Assembly: GCA_036674765.1 (NCBI GenBank)
Contig: JARVKI010000048.1
Location: 124,001 to 188,000 of the forward strand
Direction of reading: 5' to 3'
Length of the DNA stretch: 64,000 nucleotides
Origin: Seiridium cupressi
Lineage: Eukaryota > Ascomycota > Sordariomycetes > Amphisphaeriales > Sporocadaceae
Shown here: positions 1 through 12,197 of the stretch, piece after piece
Layout: each line of letters opens with the position of its first letter
Numbering within the stretch: the first letter of the stretch is position 1
Made by a program: the position numbers and the translations under genes
Notes under the pieces: model-generated
What the model saw: the letters and a program-made list of their open reading frames with translations, nothing else
Database searches by the model: none
Told to the model about the DNA's origin: nothing

Positions 1-344
1 AACTACTACCACGGCTACGGCAATCGTCACCGCCACGGAGACTGACTACGCGGCCTGCGCAACTCCCAATGTTCTGGGCCCAAGGATAAACGATCAGTCT
101 CGGCCTAGCGGTCGTCGGTATCAAGCTTAATACAATTGCGTATACCTCAGCGCACGACTGTTGTGTGGCGTGTCAACAATCGACGAGCTGTGTATACGTA
201 CATGCTCTACCGAATTATCCGTGTTACATGGCTATTGCCCGAGACTCTGGTAACTGCGTTGCAGGCGCGGTTACCAGTAATTTCTACTCAGATGTAACCG
301 CAAGATATGGCGACGCTTGGGTATCTAACGGTAATTGGGCGTAA
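1..344 (+). CDS. 3' end of a cysteine-rich secreted protein (partial; frame break)
   Basis: The gene enters from the left edge. Frame 2 opens with a Thr-rich stretch followed by TDYAACATPNVLGPRIN. Downstream, SAHDCCVACQQS...CYMAIARDSGNC runs to a TAA at 342-344. The DCCVAC motif and spaced cysteines resemble the apple/PAN-like C-terminal modules of fungal extracellular proteins, so a secreted or wall-associated protein is likely. The two halves lie in different frames. A 40-nt GT..AG intron at 111-150, with the weak donor GTCGTC, would restore the frame. However, the downstream frame also stays open back to about position 90 with protein-like sequence, so a one-base frameshift is an alternative. 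It converges on the NACHT gene on the other strand. The secreted-domain assignment is moderate; intactness cannot be judged because the 5' part is outside the window. Confidence 0.55.
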
Positions 345-640
345 TGACCCACAGCTAACCATAATGCTCGTCGGCAAAAAGCCCATAGTGCAAAAACAAT
401 AACGCGGAACGCATTTGCGTGCTGACTCATCCCGACCACCCGCGATTTTAGTTGAGCTGTAGTTGCCGTTGCTCTTTTGCGACTTTGTATTAGGTGGTAA
501 TGATGTTATTGTTCAGACATTTGTTTCCCAACATACCCTGTACCAGTTTCTGCCCCTAACCACGCAGCGTGAAACGCCATATTCTTGTTCGCGTCGACGG
601 TGCTCATCTCGGAGATGCGCCGGCTAGAGAACTACTATTT

Positions 641-3600
641 TCATGACCCCGATCCAACAGCTTTGCGCTTCTTAACAGGAGAGCTACATGAAGCATCCAC
701 CTCGGCAACTCGTTTTCTGCTTACTTTGACGGGTGTTCGAGAGGGGATGGAGCATCGGACAATCCGAGCGACCCTGCTCCTTATGAGTTCTGGCAAACGA
801 GGAAGAAACGAAGACAGAACCAACTCCATATCCCAGTCGAGTTGTTTCCCAATATCAACGACTTTATGTAGAGTAGCCGCATAGAGATTGAGTCGACTGA
901 GGTTAATGGCTGCAGGATCTACAGCAGCCATCTGATAATCCAATCTTTCTCTGTCTTTGTCTTTAACGACTGGTTGTCGTCCACTAAGCACGGCCGCTAT
1001 GATCGCCTGCGCGCCTACGTATGGGTGTGCCTGTGGCAAAGTTGATGCTGGTGCGTTCGTTGCATTTGTCTGAAGCGTATGGGGCCGAGCGTGTTCAGTT
1101 TCTCGCACCTGGGCTGCCTCGTTCTCGCCAACGCTGTCAAGGAACGTCTGACAAAAGATGTTTTCGAGTTTGGCTTGGATATAACGCTGTGGCTGAGTTA
1201 GAATGGACAGAATGATTTGCATAACATTGCTTACCGCATCATGTGCCTCCGAGTACTTATCTGCCTTGATCAGTTGCGCCAAAATGCGAATATGTTGAGC
1301 TGTTAACAAGCCTTCTTTGAGGACCGTTTCCAACGGAGGATGTCTGAGACTGTCAAAATAGTTCGGACTATCTTGGACAATCCTGCGGACAAATGGTTCT
1401 ACACCAGCCTTGAGGATTTCTTGTCGAAATACTTCGTATACGGCACAATCCAGCTTAATCCTCCAGATGCTACCATTCATTTGAGTCTGGGACCATATAC
1501 CTAGACCTTCTAGATCGGTGAACGCCACATCGGGATCCTCATCGATAGCATCATTGGCGTATTGAAAGGCCTGCCTGAGGACTTCCCGCAATCCACAGTA
1601 CTCCCAGGCGAAAGATTGCGTCTTGCTTTGCAGCGCCGAGATGAATGCTTTGAGAGTGAAGACGTTGGTCTTGAACCAAACACTGCTCTTTGACTCCAAG
1701 TAGTCGCTCATCTCGTGGAGAAGCAGAAAGTCGCGAACAGTTCGATGTAAAAACTCGACTGTGCCGCTTTTCTTAACATCCAACAGGCCTCCACAGCGTG
1801 CATTGATGCGGCGCTTACACTCGTCGTACGCATTGTCTTCCGGATCTGCTGCTTGCAATGCAAAATCGGAAAACTCCTCTTCGTCGTCGTCCAAGCTCTC
1901 GGTCGCGTACGAATCAAATTCGCGCTCCATCATGTTAAAGATGATAAAGTGCAGAGGTTCTTCGGCGTTGATTGAGACGCGGAGAGTGTGAGCCATCTTC
2001 TCAATATAGAGGGGGTCTATAGAGTCCAACATGTGTTTAAAAAACTTGTCAAGGTCAGTAGGAAGACTTCGAAGCCGAGACCATAAGTCTGCTCTTGTGT
2101 CTCCGTTGGTCAAGCCATCCCGGAGCGAGTTGGTCACAAGGAAAACCCATAGGAAAACACCTTGGGCCTTTTCTGTGATCTCTTTGATAATGGAAGTTTT
2201 ATCCTTTGGCTGGAAGCGATCGGATTTCCAGCGAGGATGTTCTTCCAGGCGGCTCGTCGTAAATTGCTGGATATCCTTATCGGTGACTTCATGAATGTAC
2301 AGCTTCCTCTTGTTATCGTAGCCGAAGAAGTCTTCGAATACGTTCCATGGACGGCTAGACATGCAGACCTTGAAGTTTTCGGACTTGGATAATGTCTGGA
2401 ACGTCTCGCAGAGATCGTGAAGATCCCCTTTGAACTCGTCAGCGCCATCGATGAAGAAGCAATAGCGTGCCTGCAGATGAGCGACACGCGAAATGTCTTG
2501 CAGTGCGCGTAGCAACTCATGGCTCGTCCACTCTGCAGCCAAAAAGGATGATGTCGCTCCTGTTGCTGCCCAGCGCTCACCGCAAACGTCCGGTATCAAG
2601 TTAGGGCAAGTTCGAAGAACCTCGAACAACAATGACTGGAGTAAACCGAGCTTAGACTTCTGCATCGCGGTCCCAGCACTCCAGAAATAGTGAGAGGCGA
2701 TTACGAGCTGTTTCGGATGAGCCCAATCCTGAAGCAAGCTCTCGGTCTGCACATGGTCGGCCATATACTTCATGAGGGTGCTCTTTCCTGAACCAGCCTT
2801 CCCACTTACCCAAAAGATTCCATCGCCATGACGAAGCCAGTATGCTAGGCGCGTCTGGAGACTCTCATCTTGCTCATATTCTGAAGCGACCGACGGTGAA
2901 GCAGCCGGTGTTTGAGGGACGCTGAGAACCCATTCGAAGGTTTGGCGATAGGCAAGTGGAATACTCTCGTGACGGATTGAGCGACTGGGGAAACTCAAGC
3001 ATGATAGAAAGGCTTGTTCTTTTGCCAGATGCCGCAGAGTTTGCCGTGTAATTGAGATGGTCGACATGCTCTCTATTAACAATTGGACCTTTGATGCGAT
3101 TTTATCTTCTTGGTGAGAAATTGGTTGTTGGAAGGCTCCCGCGAGCCCGAATGAATGCCGCTCTGATTCAGATGGAGCTATGATTCCACTGGGGCGCTCC
3201 TCTTTTGCATTCTGCGTCCATAGCTTTTTCTCGATTCGGTCAAGCTTCTTGGAAACTTCAATGAGCTTTGCTGATTGATCCAAATTTAATCGGATGTTCT
3301 CGTCCTTCAAACTGGTCATCATCCCTGTCAGAGCAGACTGCTGGGCGCTGGTAATATGAGATTAGCTGAAGTCACCAAATCCAAGCGCCTAAATAGTATA
3401 CCTTATGATGGGAAGAAAATGAAAGGCTATGGTTCTCTGGAAGCGAGCTATTCGCCCTTCCAACTCGGCAATTGTTTTTGTCTCGTTGATGGTCATCATC
3501 GCAGCTCTGAAACTGTTGAACGCACGCCATCGTCCGTGGGCGACTCTGAGGCGCCCAAGAACCCCGAGCAATTCATCGCACACAGCTCTGCAGTCGTCGG

Positions 3601-3877
3601 CAAGATTGCGGAGCGCTGTCGCATGCTGCACCGAAAGGACTATCTCGGCGTTACCCGCCGGTTTCAGAAAATCGAGCGCATCATGTGTTCCATTACCCTT
3701 TTGGAAATTGAGGTTGAATCTGCTCAAGCTGCTGTATACCTTCTCTAGCTCCAGGATCTTCGGGGAGGCGCCGCTGGCGGACCCGTGCAGCTCATTGCCT
3801 ATTGTTAGCAGCTTGGAAACGAACTCTGCGAATTGTAAGACATTGGAGGCCAGGCCAATCGCTGCAAGAGCCTCCAT
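641..3877 (-). CDS. NACHT-domain STAND NTPase
   Basis: Two exons: 3402-3877 and 641-3347, joined over a 54-nt intron (3348-3401; donor GTATAC, acceptor ACCAG), giving about 1060 residues. The start is MEALAAIGLAS at 3877, the usual opening of the fungal STAND N-terminal domain; an ATG 24 nt upstream is also in frame. After that helical domain comes a short coiled-coil-like stretch (KLIEVSKKLDRIEKKL). The NACHT domain follows, with Walker A GKAGSGKST near residue 340, a Walker B-like CFFIDGADEF and a SSRPW motif. The C-terminal half is helical, with no WD40, ankyrin or TPR repeats visible. The last 30 residues hold two basic clusters (SRKR and KKRK), suggesting a nuclear signal. Such proteins are nucleotide-driven switches, often in fungal non-self recognition. 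The trigger and effector here are unknown. Confidence 0.88.
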
Positions 3878-4197
3878 GTACGCAACTTTAAGATGATGCA
3901 AGAAATGGTCGCAGTTGAATCAACCAAATTCTGGCAGATGGGTGATGTGCAGGCGAACTTGCTTCCACGATGGCGAGGCCGCCCGGCGAACACTGTTTCC
4001 CGAGCGCTCAGCCACATCCTTTCACAGCCCCGTACACTTACAGGTGTGCTACCAAAAGCCTTTTTTTATGTTAAGCAGGGATTATTCTCATCCAGCTGGC
4101 ATCAGCTGATCTTAATGCACTCTATCAAGGTATTACGGCTTACTCCTCGTGCGCAGCTGTAACGCTCGCTTACGGAGCTCGCAACCTGTTTGTTACT

Positions 4198-4221
4198 GAG
4201 CAAGATGGGGAGCAAGATGGG
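4198..4221. repeat. 12-bp tandem duplication
   Basis: Two perfect adjacent copies of GAGCAAGATGGG. It lies in non-coding spacer and no function is evident. Confidence 0.8.
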
Positions 4222-4293
4222 GCCCGACCACGTATATACGCTCCGCTCTGTACAGCCCAACAACAGGTAAATGTTGGTGGAATCACTTGGGGA

Positions 4294-4322
4294 AATATAT
4301 ATATATATATAAATATATAAAA
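4294..4322. repeat. AT microsatellite
   Basis: A run of AT dinucleotides interrupted once by AAAT, directly followed by a short purine-rich GAGAGA stretch. It lies in intergenic spacer. Confidence 0.85.
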
Positions 4323-5778
4323 GAGAGACAGAAGCAGTTATATTTGTGTGATGCGTTTTGTACTCGTCTATCTTAGAGTACTATAGATATAAATGTCCTT
4401 TTTGTGGGTTTTGCAGCAAGCAGCCATATGACTGTATGTTGTTTTTGAACCTGACATTTGGCATGCGTGCTTACATTTTAGTGACTTAAGACCTCATTTT
4501 TTGGACGACTTCATGCCTAATAAACAAAATCTGTATGCAAGATCTAGCATTGCGCAAAACCCAGTATATCAGTGGCCGGAAGCGCAAGTCAATGTGCCAG
4601 GCTGTATATGACATTGTGATACTTGGTTTGTATATTGAGTTTCTGATAATAAATTAACGCAGAATGTTGTCGAGTTTGTGGAAAGGTATGAAGCTAAATA
4701 CTACAAAAAGGATAATAAGCCGACTTAGATTTTGTGTACTCCCTAGCTACAGAGATAAGAGCTCTCCAGCTACTTGAACCATCAGTGCCATGATCTAGAG
4801 CTGAAATATAAGATAAGAGGCCCACGCATGGGGTTCACTTGATATTTTAATTGAAGAAGAGCGTAGAGGGAATCCCCTACTAGACTAAACTTTAGTAAAA
4901 TACCAGCTAAACATGGGCTATAGCCTAGGAAAAGTTTCTCCGGCGCAGGTACACAAAGCTTTTATGCTCATTTTTGACCACGTACCTTTTCTAATATCGT
5001 GTTATACAAAACCAAGGAGAACGCCTGCTACAGATGGTATGTGAGTCGAGATATGTGCTCGCCTGGGGTACTGCCGTAGAGGCTTTTCATAGGGTAAGGA
5101 AGCAATGGGCCTATGATTTTGGTGTGTTTAGATAGGGCCCCTCTGAGAGTTCTCTTTCCCTCTTCGCCCTTCTCGCCATCACAAGTCAACCCCATACGTG
5201 AGGTTTTGTCTTTTTGCACTAATCCTAAAGTGTTGCTACTCCTCCTCAATCTGGTAAGTATTTTACACAGACTTCTACGCTTCGACACCGGGCAGATGCC
5301 TCCCGCGGTTAGGGTGGTCTAATTTTGTATACAGTTGGGGAAGATTATTCCTTGGCCGATAATTGTGCTCCTTAATCATCACTTCTTCCTCCAGCTCGCC
5401 CTAGGCTAGATTATCGCATCTTATCGTCGGAGCCGTCCCGCCCCCCGCAGGGATTCCAACACCCCGCTGTGGGGCCACTGCTCATCAACTATATGTACAT
5501 CACCGAACGGCCTGAGTCGTCGCGGTGTTCATGATTATTCTAGTTGCAGGATTCACAATATCTGAGGAGATCTGGGGTGTTTCCAAGTCCGTATTTTCTC
5601 TACTGCCAGTTCAAGGACTGAAGGTTCGAGGTAATAGCTCTCGGCCAATGCGCTATCGCTACTGCCCCCACCTGAACTTTATCTTTGTGTCGGATCCGAA
5701 TAAAGGAAGCCCAGGGTGAACAAGCTGAATACCCTCAAGCCATATTTCTACAGCAGTTGAATTCCCATCCCTAGCACG

Positions 5779-7357
5779 ATGAAACGCTTTCGAAGCCATC
5801 AGCTTTCTGGGCAACTGGTGCAGAATACGTCGCGTCCAAGCTATCTTGCATGTCGCAGGCCCTTCATATCAAGACCATTGACCACGACACCTGCCTTACG
5901 AAGGCAGGATGAAGCCCAAGTCTTCAAAGTCAAGCAGAGCCGACTGATGGATACTCTTCACCATACCTGTCAGTGGGGACTTGGGAAACGATGGGGTGAA
6001 TCCACCACGGAGACAGGAATGTCGCGTCTCACTTTGTCGGATGCTGATAAGCAAGCCCGTGATTGGTTCGTGGAGACTACAAGAGCACTTGGTTGCAGCA
6101 TCACAGTTGATGCGATCGGGAACATATTTGCAGTACGGCCAGGCAAGAATGAAGGTCCGGCCACGTTCGTAGGTTCGCACCTCGATACCCAGCCGACTGG
6201 CGGACGCTACGATGGGATCTTAGGCATTCAAGCGGGCATCGAGATGCTCAAGACTCTGGAGGACAACAAGATTGAGACAGAGTTCCCCGTTGGCGTCGTA
6301 AACTGGACCAAGTACTCATAATTTATTCCTGTCGAGTGTACATTTTGCTGACATATGACAGTGAAGAAGGCGCCCGATTCCCAATGAGCATGATGGGATC
6401 CGGTGTATGGGCCGATATGGTCCCGCTGGAGAATGCTTATAACCTCAAGTCCGTGACAGGAGAAAAGATCGACCTCAGGTCAGAATTGAAGCGCATCGGT
6501 TATCTAGGCCAGACTCCGGCAAGTTATCGGAGCGTCCCAATGGCTGCACATTTTGAACTCCATATTGAGCAGGGGCCCATACTAGAAGCAGAGAACAGGA
6601 AGGTTGGCCTGGTTCAAGGAGTTCAGGCCTATAGTTGGTTCACGGTCGAGGTGCAAGGAAGAGGTACGCTCGCATGCTTTCATTGGTGACACAGTTTGGA
6701 CCAACTGATATTCGTGTAGACTCGCACACGGGTACGACACCTCTCACTAACCGAAGCGATGCCCTACTTCTCGCGAGCAAGCTTATCTTGCACTCGCATC
6801 GGATTGCGACGAAGCATTCCGCGTTGGTGTCGACAGGTATCATTACGGCATTACCAGGCTCGACAAACACCATCCCGGGCGTTGTGCAGTTCTCACTTGA
6901 CATCCGATCACCTAAGAACGATATAGTCGCAGCAGCTGAGGCCGATCTCAAGCACGACTTCGACGTCCTGGCGAAAGGCGAGGACATCGGTGGTCTCCAT
7001 GCCGGATGCACCCCTGGCCGGGACGATTTCCAAGTTTCGTGGCGTACTGACAGCGAGACTGGCGCGACGGTCTTCCATGAGGATTGCATTCAATGTGTAA
7101 GAGAGGCTGCTTTAAACATATTCGGAGAGGGAACTGGAGATGTGGTCCGTGATATGTCGTCTGGGGCGGGCCATGATAGTGTGTATGCCAGCAGGCGGTG
7201 TCCGACGACCATGATCTTCGTACCATGCCGTGATGGCATCAGTCACAACCCCGCAGAGTACACGAGCCCTGAAGACTGTGCTATTGGCGCGCAGGTCATC
7301 CTGAATAGTGTGTTGAGATACGATCAGCTCCGGAAGGCGACCGCGAATGATGTTTAA
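5779..7357 (+). CDS. M20-family N-carbamoyl-L-amino acid hydrolase / beta-ureidopropionase-like
   Basis: Three exons: 5779-6311, 6362-6663 and 6720-7357 (introns 50 and 56 nt), giving 490 residues. The first 40-45 residues are rich in Arg, Ser and Thr and lack acidic residues, which suggests a mitochondrial presequence. The metallopeptidase core shows VGSHLDTQPTGGRYDG near residue 132 (metal-binding His and Asp), the NWTNEEG segment created by the first splice (catalytic and metal-binding Glu), HIEQGP, and GRDSHTGTTP created by the second splice. This order is that of Zn/Mn amidohydrolases that hydrolyse N-carbamoyl amino acids, ureidopropionate or allantoate. The substrate cannot be fixed from sequence. 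The late SSGAGHDS motif is also typical. It stands alone, with no pyrimidine- or purine-degradation genes beside it. Confidence 0.9.
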
Positions 7358-7884
7358 TAACTTCCGGGTATGATCGGATTATGCAAAGACTCTTGGAAGA
7401 TCGAAAGCGTGGCATGCACAAAGGGAGACAGTAGTTTTTTGGAATAGACTAGATTCGATGGCTGTACACGGAGAAGTACAATACGTGCCACTCGTGAATC
7501 GAACTCGAAGTGCCGTCTTGACAGCAACAATATAGGTAACCTCGCAGTGCAACGGTAACGCAGACCCCGCGAAAGCTTCACCGTTTCAAGCATTATTATA
7601 TCAAGACATCTATGTATGTCAGAAAAAAATATTCATTCCAGACGGGAGATGGCACACTACAACGAAATTCCCCTTCGATTCTCTACTTCGAGCAGTCAGC
7701 GCTTGAAGCACCTGCCAATCCGCGCACTTACACAAACAGCTAGCGGCCTCGGAGACGCTGTCACACAACGAAATTGTTCAAAACTGAGCTGTTTTGCCAG
7801 CACGTATCACGGACACCCAGGACTAGAATCTCGATCGAACGCCTCAAGAACTAGCCGCATGTCTAAACCAAGACGGCAGTACAA
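7358..7884. other. Non-coding spacer downstream of the M20 hydrolase gene
   Basis: A 98-codon ORF from 7616 has no recognisable features and no supporting splice signals. Nothing else is evident. Confidence 0.4.
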
Positions 7885-8127
7885 GGCACACCGGAAACCT
7901 AGGTCGCGCTGACCGGGAAACAGGCGCGGTTACAGGTGCCGACTTGGTCCTGGGCATCGGGACTTGTTTCAGTATCGTTGGATGGCTATGGGATTGGTGT
8001 TAAGGACGTTTTCGACCCGCTTCGGGTTTTGTTGGTGGGCACTTGGAGCGGAGTGACTGGTATATGCGACAGAGGGAGTAGTGATTATATTCAGTCGGTC
8101 TCTATTTGGAGCCAATGGGCATTGTGA
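7885..8127 (+). pseudogene. HET-domain protein relic (C-terminal part)
   Basis: One open frame reads QVPTWSWASGLVSVSLDGYG and runs to TGA at 8125-8127. The P-T/S-WSWAS motif occurs in fungal heterokaryon-incompatibility (HET) proteins downstream of the HET domain, usually followed by a Gly/Val-rich strand as here. No HET core (LRYxALSYVWG-like) and no start codon was found upstream, so this looks like a decayed remnant. The call rests on one short motif, so confidence is limited. Confidence 0.38.
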
Positions 8128-9419
8128 CACACACTTCATAATAGCATGAATTAGGAGAAGGCAATCATACCTGCGTCGTCCTTACTCAACTGGCTCCATG
8201 ATCATCCATAGTTCCTCCACCTGAAAGCATAGCGTTCTACAGCACGGGCTCATGCAGTATTGGTGGCCAGATAGACTTGTGCGCTTTTCCTTCTCGTCAT
8301 ATCCTCTCTCAAATAAATATCCACTGGCGGCCTTGCAAGACAACTACCAGACCAATGTGCGCAGAGTCTGAATCATAGTAGAGGTCAATCGATGCTATGA
8401 CCAGAAGCAAGCAAGGACTGTGATATCGCGATGTGTGTTATAGGACAAATGAGCCTATCTGACAGGTAGACCGATATGTCCATAGAACTCTCATTGGTAT
8501 ATTGCTATAACACACTGCTATTAGTCGTTCCGGAAGGTTTTATTCATACTGTACAGTAATTCCAGACTGGTCGAGCAGCCACTGCTTCATCGTTTTGGCG
8601 TTTTGGCGGTCGAACAAGCATTTAGACATTCTGACATGATCTTGTAGGATCCCGGCGTTAGCCCAGCGTCGTGCTGGAGCGTATAATTGTGTAAATTTCA
8701 TATACAAGAGATTCGAGGGAAGCCTTGGAAACAGCATCAAGTCTAATCAAAAATGAGAAAACATGTCATGACGAAATAGTTTCTTATGAGTGTTCCGCTA
8801 CCCACGGGGCAGCTCGTTTCAATGTATGCACAATGTACTTGGTGCGCTAGTGCTAGTAGAGGACGCTGTATTCCATGGCGCAGAAGCTAGAACGCTGAAA
8901 ACGTTCCAGAGTCGCTTGCATCTGGGGAATTCCCGCCCGCGTCTTGGCATGGCCAGAACCCAATCAATGCGAACGTCAGCTGGGCCAAGCCGCCTGTAAA
9001 TCCCGGCTAGACACATGCCAGTATTAGCCACCTCCACGTCAAATGATTACAGCGCTTGAGGCACTGATAATGCGACGCCTAGCTCTGACACGCGACACCT
9101 GCTCTTGTGCTCGCTTTGACCAGACCTTCAAAATCGATGAAATGTACTCCTGGCTTTGTGCCGATATGCGATTATTTCCCATTTAACACGCCGGTCAATG
9201 ACTCTGCGAAGATGGCTTGAATATCAAACCGCAGTCGCCCATATCCCACCAATGCGAAGATCCTCCGAAAACGCGCAACGGCGCATGGTCGGAGTTAAAT
9301 ACAACAGGACGAAACGCGCGGTGTTTGACTGATTGAGACTCTTGTTGAAACCCGTACCTTATCGCGGGCGTCCTCACTCTTTACTCGAAGATTACCGACA
9401 GCCTCAAGATATTAGAGCT
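8128..9419. other. Spacer without supported genes
   Basis: Only short, overlapping ORFs on both strands, none with a domain, signal peptide or splice context. The right edge is the 3' flank of the small membrane-protein gene. Confidence 0.4.
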
Positions 9420-9947
9420 CTAGACCAATGATCGAGGCACCTGAGCCGTCGAAATGTAGGTGTCGTCGTGCTGTCGTAATTGTCTCGCCAGCGACTGTGT
9501 TGAGTCCACCGAGATGCGATTGTTCGGCACACCCAGCCCTACTCCATCGGTCTCCTTGTTAAATCGATCGTGGTGATGCGCCTGCTGCGGCGGCCTCACC
9601 GCGCCTGAATTGACCGTCGTCGTCGTGCCAATGCCATAGTCGTCCAACTCTTGCGGGTTCTTAGTCCATTCTTGGTTGTCTCGCTTCGTTCTGCGGCGGT
9701 GGAAGATGTAGAGTACGATAATGAGGGAAAGTAGCAGAACGCCGCTAAGACAAGGCAAATTAGCATACGACAAGAGCGCAAAAGATACTTTCCGATGGTC
9801 GGCAATCTCGTAGACGCGAAATCAAACTCACCTGATGCATCCGATTACGATCTTCGTGACTGGTGATGATACGGCTGGCTTCTCGCAAGAATCGCCGCCT
9901 GCCGCGTTGATGCAGTCGTCGCGAGCGAAGATGCGTACGGGGAACAT
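9420..9947 (-). CDS. Small single-pass membrane protein
   Basis: Two exons, 9832-9947 and 9420-9744, joined over an 87-nt intron (9745-9831; donor GTGAGT, acceptor CTTAG), giving 146 residues. The start chosen is MFPVRIFARDDC at 9947; an in-frame ATG-like start lies further upstream at 10091 but would add a low-complexity leader. The splice joins VTKIVIGCI to SGVLLLSLIIVLYIFHRRR, which makes one continuous hydrophobic helix with a basic stop-transfer end. The tail is hydrophilic and His/Gln-rich. The layout (short ARDDC/CEKP luminal part, one helix, HRR anchor, DDYG in the tail) resembles a family of small uncharacterised fungal membrane proteins. Function is unknown. Confidence 0.7.
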
Positions 9948-11271
9948 CTTGGCTTCGCTGCCGGATTTCCTCGGTCTTCCGGGGGAGAGATTGATGCTTG
10001 TACGATGTGCTGCTTGAAAACCCGGTTCAAGGATGATGTTGGGATCCCCCAATGTACTCAGTCCGTGAGAGCTCCTGGTGGCTGCCCTCAATGCTCGGTC
10101 GAATTATCGTTGCCTTGCTCGAAGATCGGATGCAATAGAATTGTGGGAAAGCTACCATGGTACTGGCAGAAGCATTCAAAGGCCCCCTCCAGAGAAAAAG
10201 ACCAAGCCACTTCGGCGATGAATACGAAGAGAGCGTTGCCGCGGCGTTTAGTGTAGTACTAAGAATGCTTGAAAGGCCCCTGAAGGGAGGGAGGACAAAA
10301 GAGAACAAGAGCAGTACAGAGAGCCGAGACGCCGGGAATGAATAATATGCAACTGGCAGAAAAGTGAATCTAAGTGAAAACACGCGACAGTTTCAATTCC
10401 GTCATGGGGAGCATGTCCGAACATGTCAACGGAGGACTGGCTGCATGATTGATTGCCCCTGAGGATCGACAAAAGACTTACGAGTTCACACATGTGATTG
10501 GACAATTTGAAATAGTCAGGCACAACACTCTGGTTTCGGCTAGCATCGAAATGCGAGGGGTGACTAGGGGGACCCTGAAATTAGTCAGTAGTACGAGAGA
10601 TAAAACGCTACAGGACACCGACAGGCACCCCACATGTTACCAACACTCCGGGGAACCTTGTAGTGCTTGATTGATTCTAGAAGATGGGCTCGGTGGCTTG
10701 GTTCAGATGAATGCGCGTGCTGTCATTAACCTCGCTCATGATGCGACAGACAATCGACAAAGTTCAATGTTGACCTCTCCTACGGCCGCTAGCTATAAAT
10801 ACGCCAAAGACCCGCCATTACGGGCATGTTAGTGCTGGAGTCTAGACCACGTCTCTCTCCCGTTCCATAGAACCGGCCGAGGCGCTGACAGTCGGCTGAC
10901 ATACTCTCGCGTAGCCCCTCCGTCATTAAACCAATTAATTAACGGCCACACTGCCCCCTTCACCGCGGCCTTCGGGCACTCTGAACACTACTATTGAACC
11001 TTCGTTCTTGGTTGCGGAAAAGAATCGCTCTGTGATACGTTCTTCGTCATACGTCAATTGACCAACTCTTTTGGCTGCTTGTTATCGGACAGGACTTCAA
11101 TTCTATCGCTGGCTCAGAAGATTATGGAGCCAGGATTAGGATTTGTTTTAAGCAATGAATGAAATGGGCAAAACAGTGATGTATTACTATGATGTGGTGT
11201 TGTCTATGGACGAGTTGCTTATCTAAAAACATGTTCTCGGCTACTCGGGTGCCATGGGCATTCATCAACGC
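9948..11271. other. Promoter/leader of the small membrane protein and spacer
   Basis: The left part is the upstream region of the gene on the minus strand. ORFs here (for example on the minus strand at 10027-10383) are not supported by motifs. A TATAAAT at about 10794-10800 on the plus strand has no recognisable downstream gene. Confidence 0.4.
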
Positions 11272-12197
11272 TTATACTCGGTCATCAAGGGAAAAGATCC
11301 AATCTTCTTCGAATGAACCGAATTCGGCGTCTGGATTGCCCCTGAAAACGTCCTCGTACTTATCAACCTGCGTCTTAGGGTCCATGGCCTGCTTGAAGTA
11401 ATCGGCGGCCCGAGCTTGCATGACCGGATGGTTCCACATCTTGGACACCCACTGGGTTTGGATCACAGAGATGTTATGGAGCGGCAATTGATAGCTGCGG
11501 AAGCGCTGCAATTGTCGTAAGCAATTGCGACCGTTGCCCGAGTGTGGAAGGTCACAGGAAAGCGAAGAACATACCCAGAGGACAGGCCAGAAGAAGGCAT
11601 CGGCGATACTGAACCCGCCGAACAAAAATCCCTCGTCCTCTTCTCCTAGCTCTCTGAGTCGCTCCATCGTCTGAATCCTCGCAGTGGTCCAGAGACGATT
11701 CATCTTCGCGATCTCCTTTGCTGCTGCATCGTTGATGGGAATCTTCCCCGTGTACTTGGCTATGAAGTTGGTGGGGTACGTGTTGCGGATCTCGTTGAAG
11801 CCGGCGTGTATCTGTGCCGCCGCGCCGCGAGCCAGCGCCCTCAGCTTGGCATCTCTGGGCCAGAGGCCACGCTCTGGGGATGTCTCGGCAAGATACTCGC
11901 AGATGGCAAGCGATTCGTCGATCACGAAGTCCGGGTCCTCTGAATCGGGCTGCAGCATGGAGTATAAGCGGCCACTCAAACGTTCGTGGATGGGTCGGAA
12001 AGCCGGGTCGAAGATGTTGTGGTATTCGGCAGTGTATGGAATCTTGAAGTACTCGAGGACGAGTTCGACTCGGGACGTCCAGCCTGTAGAACAGAGTAAG
12101 TCTACATGATTTAAAGTGCTTTCATGCAGAACCTACTAGAGTATCTGGTCCATAACCCGTGAAGGATGATTTCGGATTTAGGGCTGGAGTCTGTCAT
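11272..12197 (-). CDS. Glutathione S-transferase
   Basis: Three exons, 12137-12197, 11575-12083 and 11272-11505, giving 267 residues. The 53-nt first intron (12084-12136) creates GLWTRYSSWTSRVELVL at the start of a thioredoxin fold. EYFKIPYT follows, then VIDESLAICEYLAE, the usual glutathione-binding segment of the N-terminal domain. The all-helical C-terminal domain contains FSIADAFFWPVLW, the conserved N-capping/hydrophobic staple region of GSTs. The second intron (11506-11574, 69 nt) is in frame and free of stops, so an intron-retained form with 23 extra residues could be translated. The expected role is glutathione conjugation or reduction of electrophiles in the cytosol. The subclass is not assigned. 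Confidence 0.88.

Larger units (their letters stand above)
3902..5778. other. Gene-poor AT-rich spacer
   Basis: This stretch separates the divergent NACHT and M20 hydrolase genes. Only short ORFs without recognisable protein features occur. It holds a 12-bp tandem duplication near 4.2 kb and an AT microsatellite near 4.3 kb, which have their own entries. The last 300-400 bp, including the GC-rich patch at about 5430-5470, probably contain the promoter of the M20 hydrolase gene. No RNA gene or transposase remnant was seen. Confidence 0.5.
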
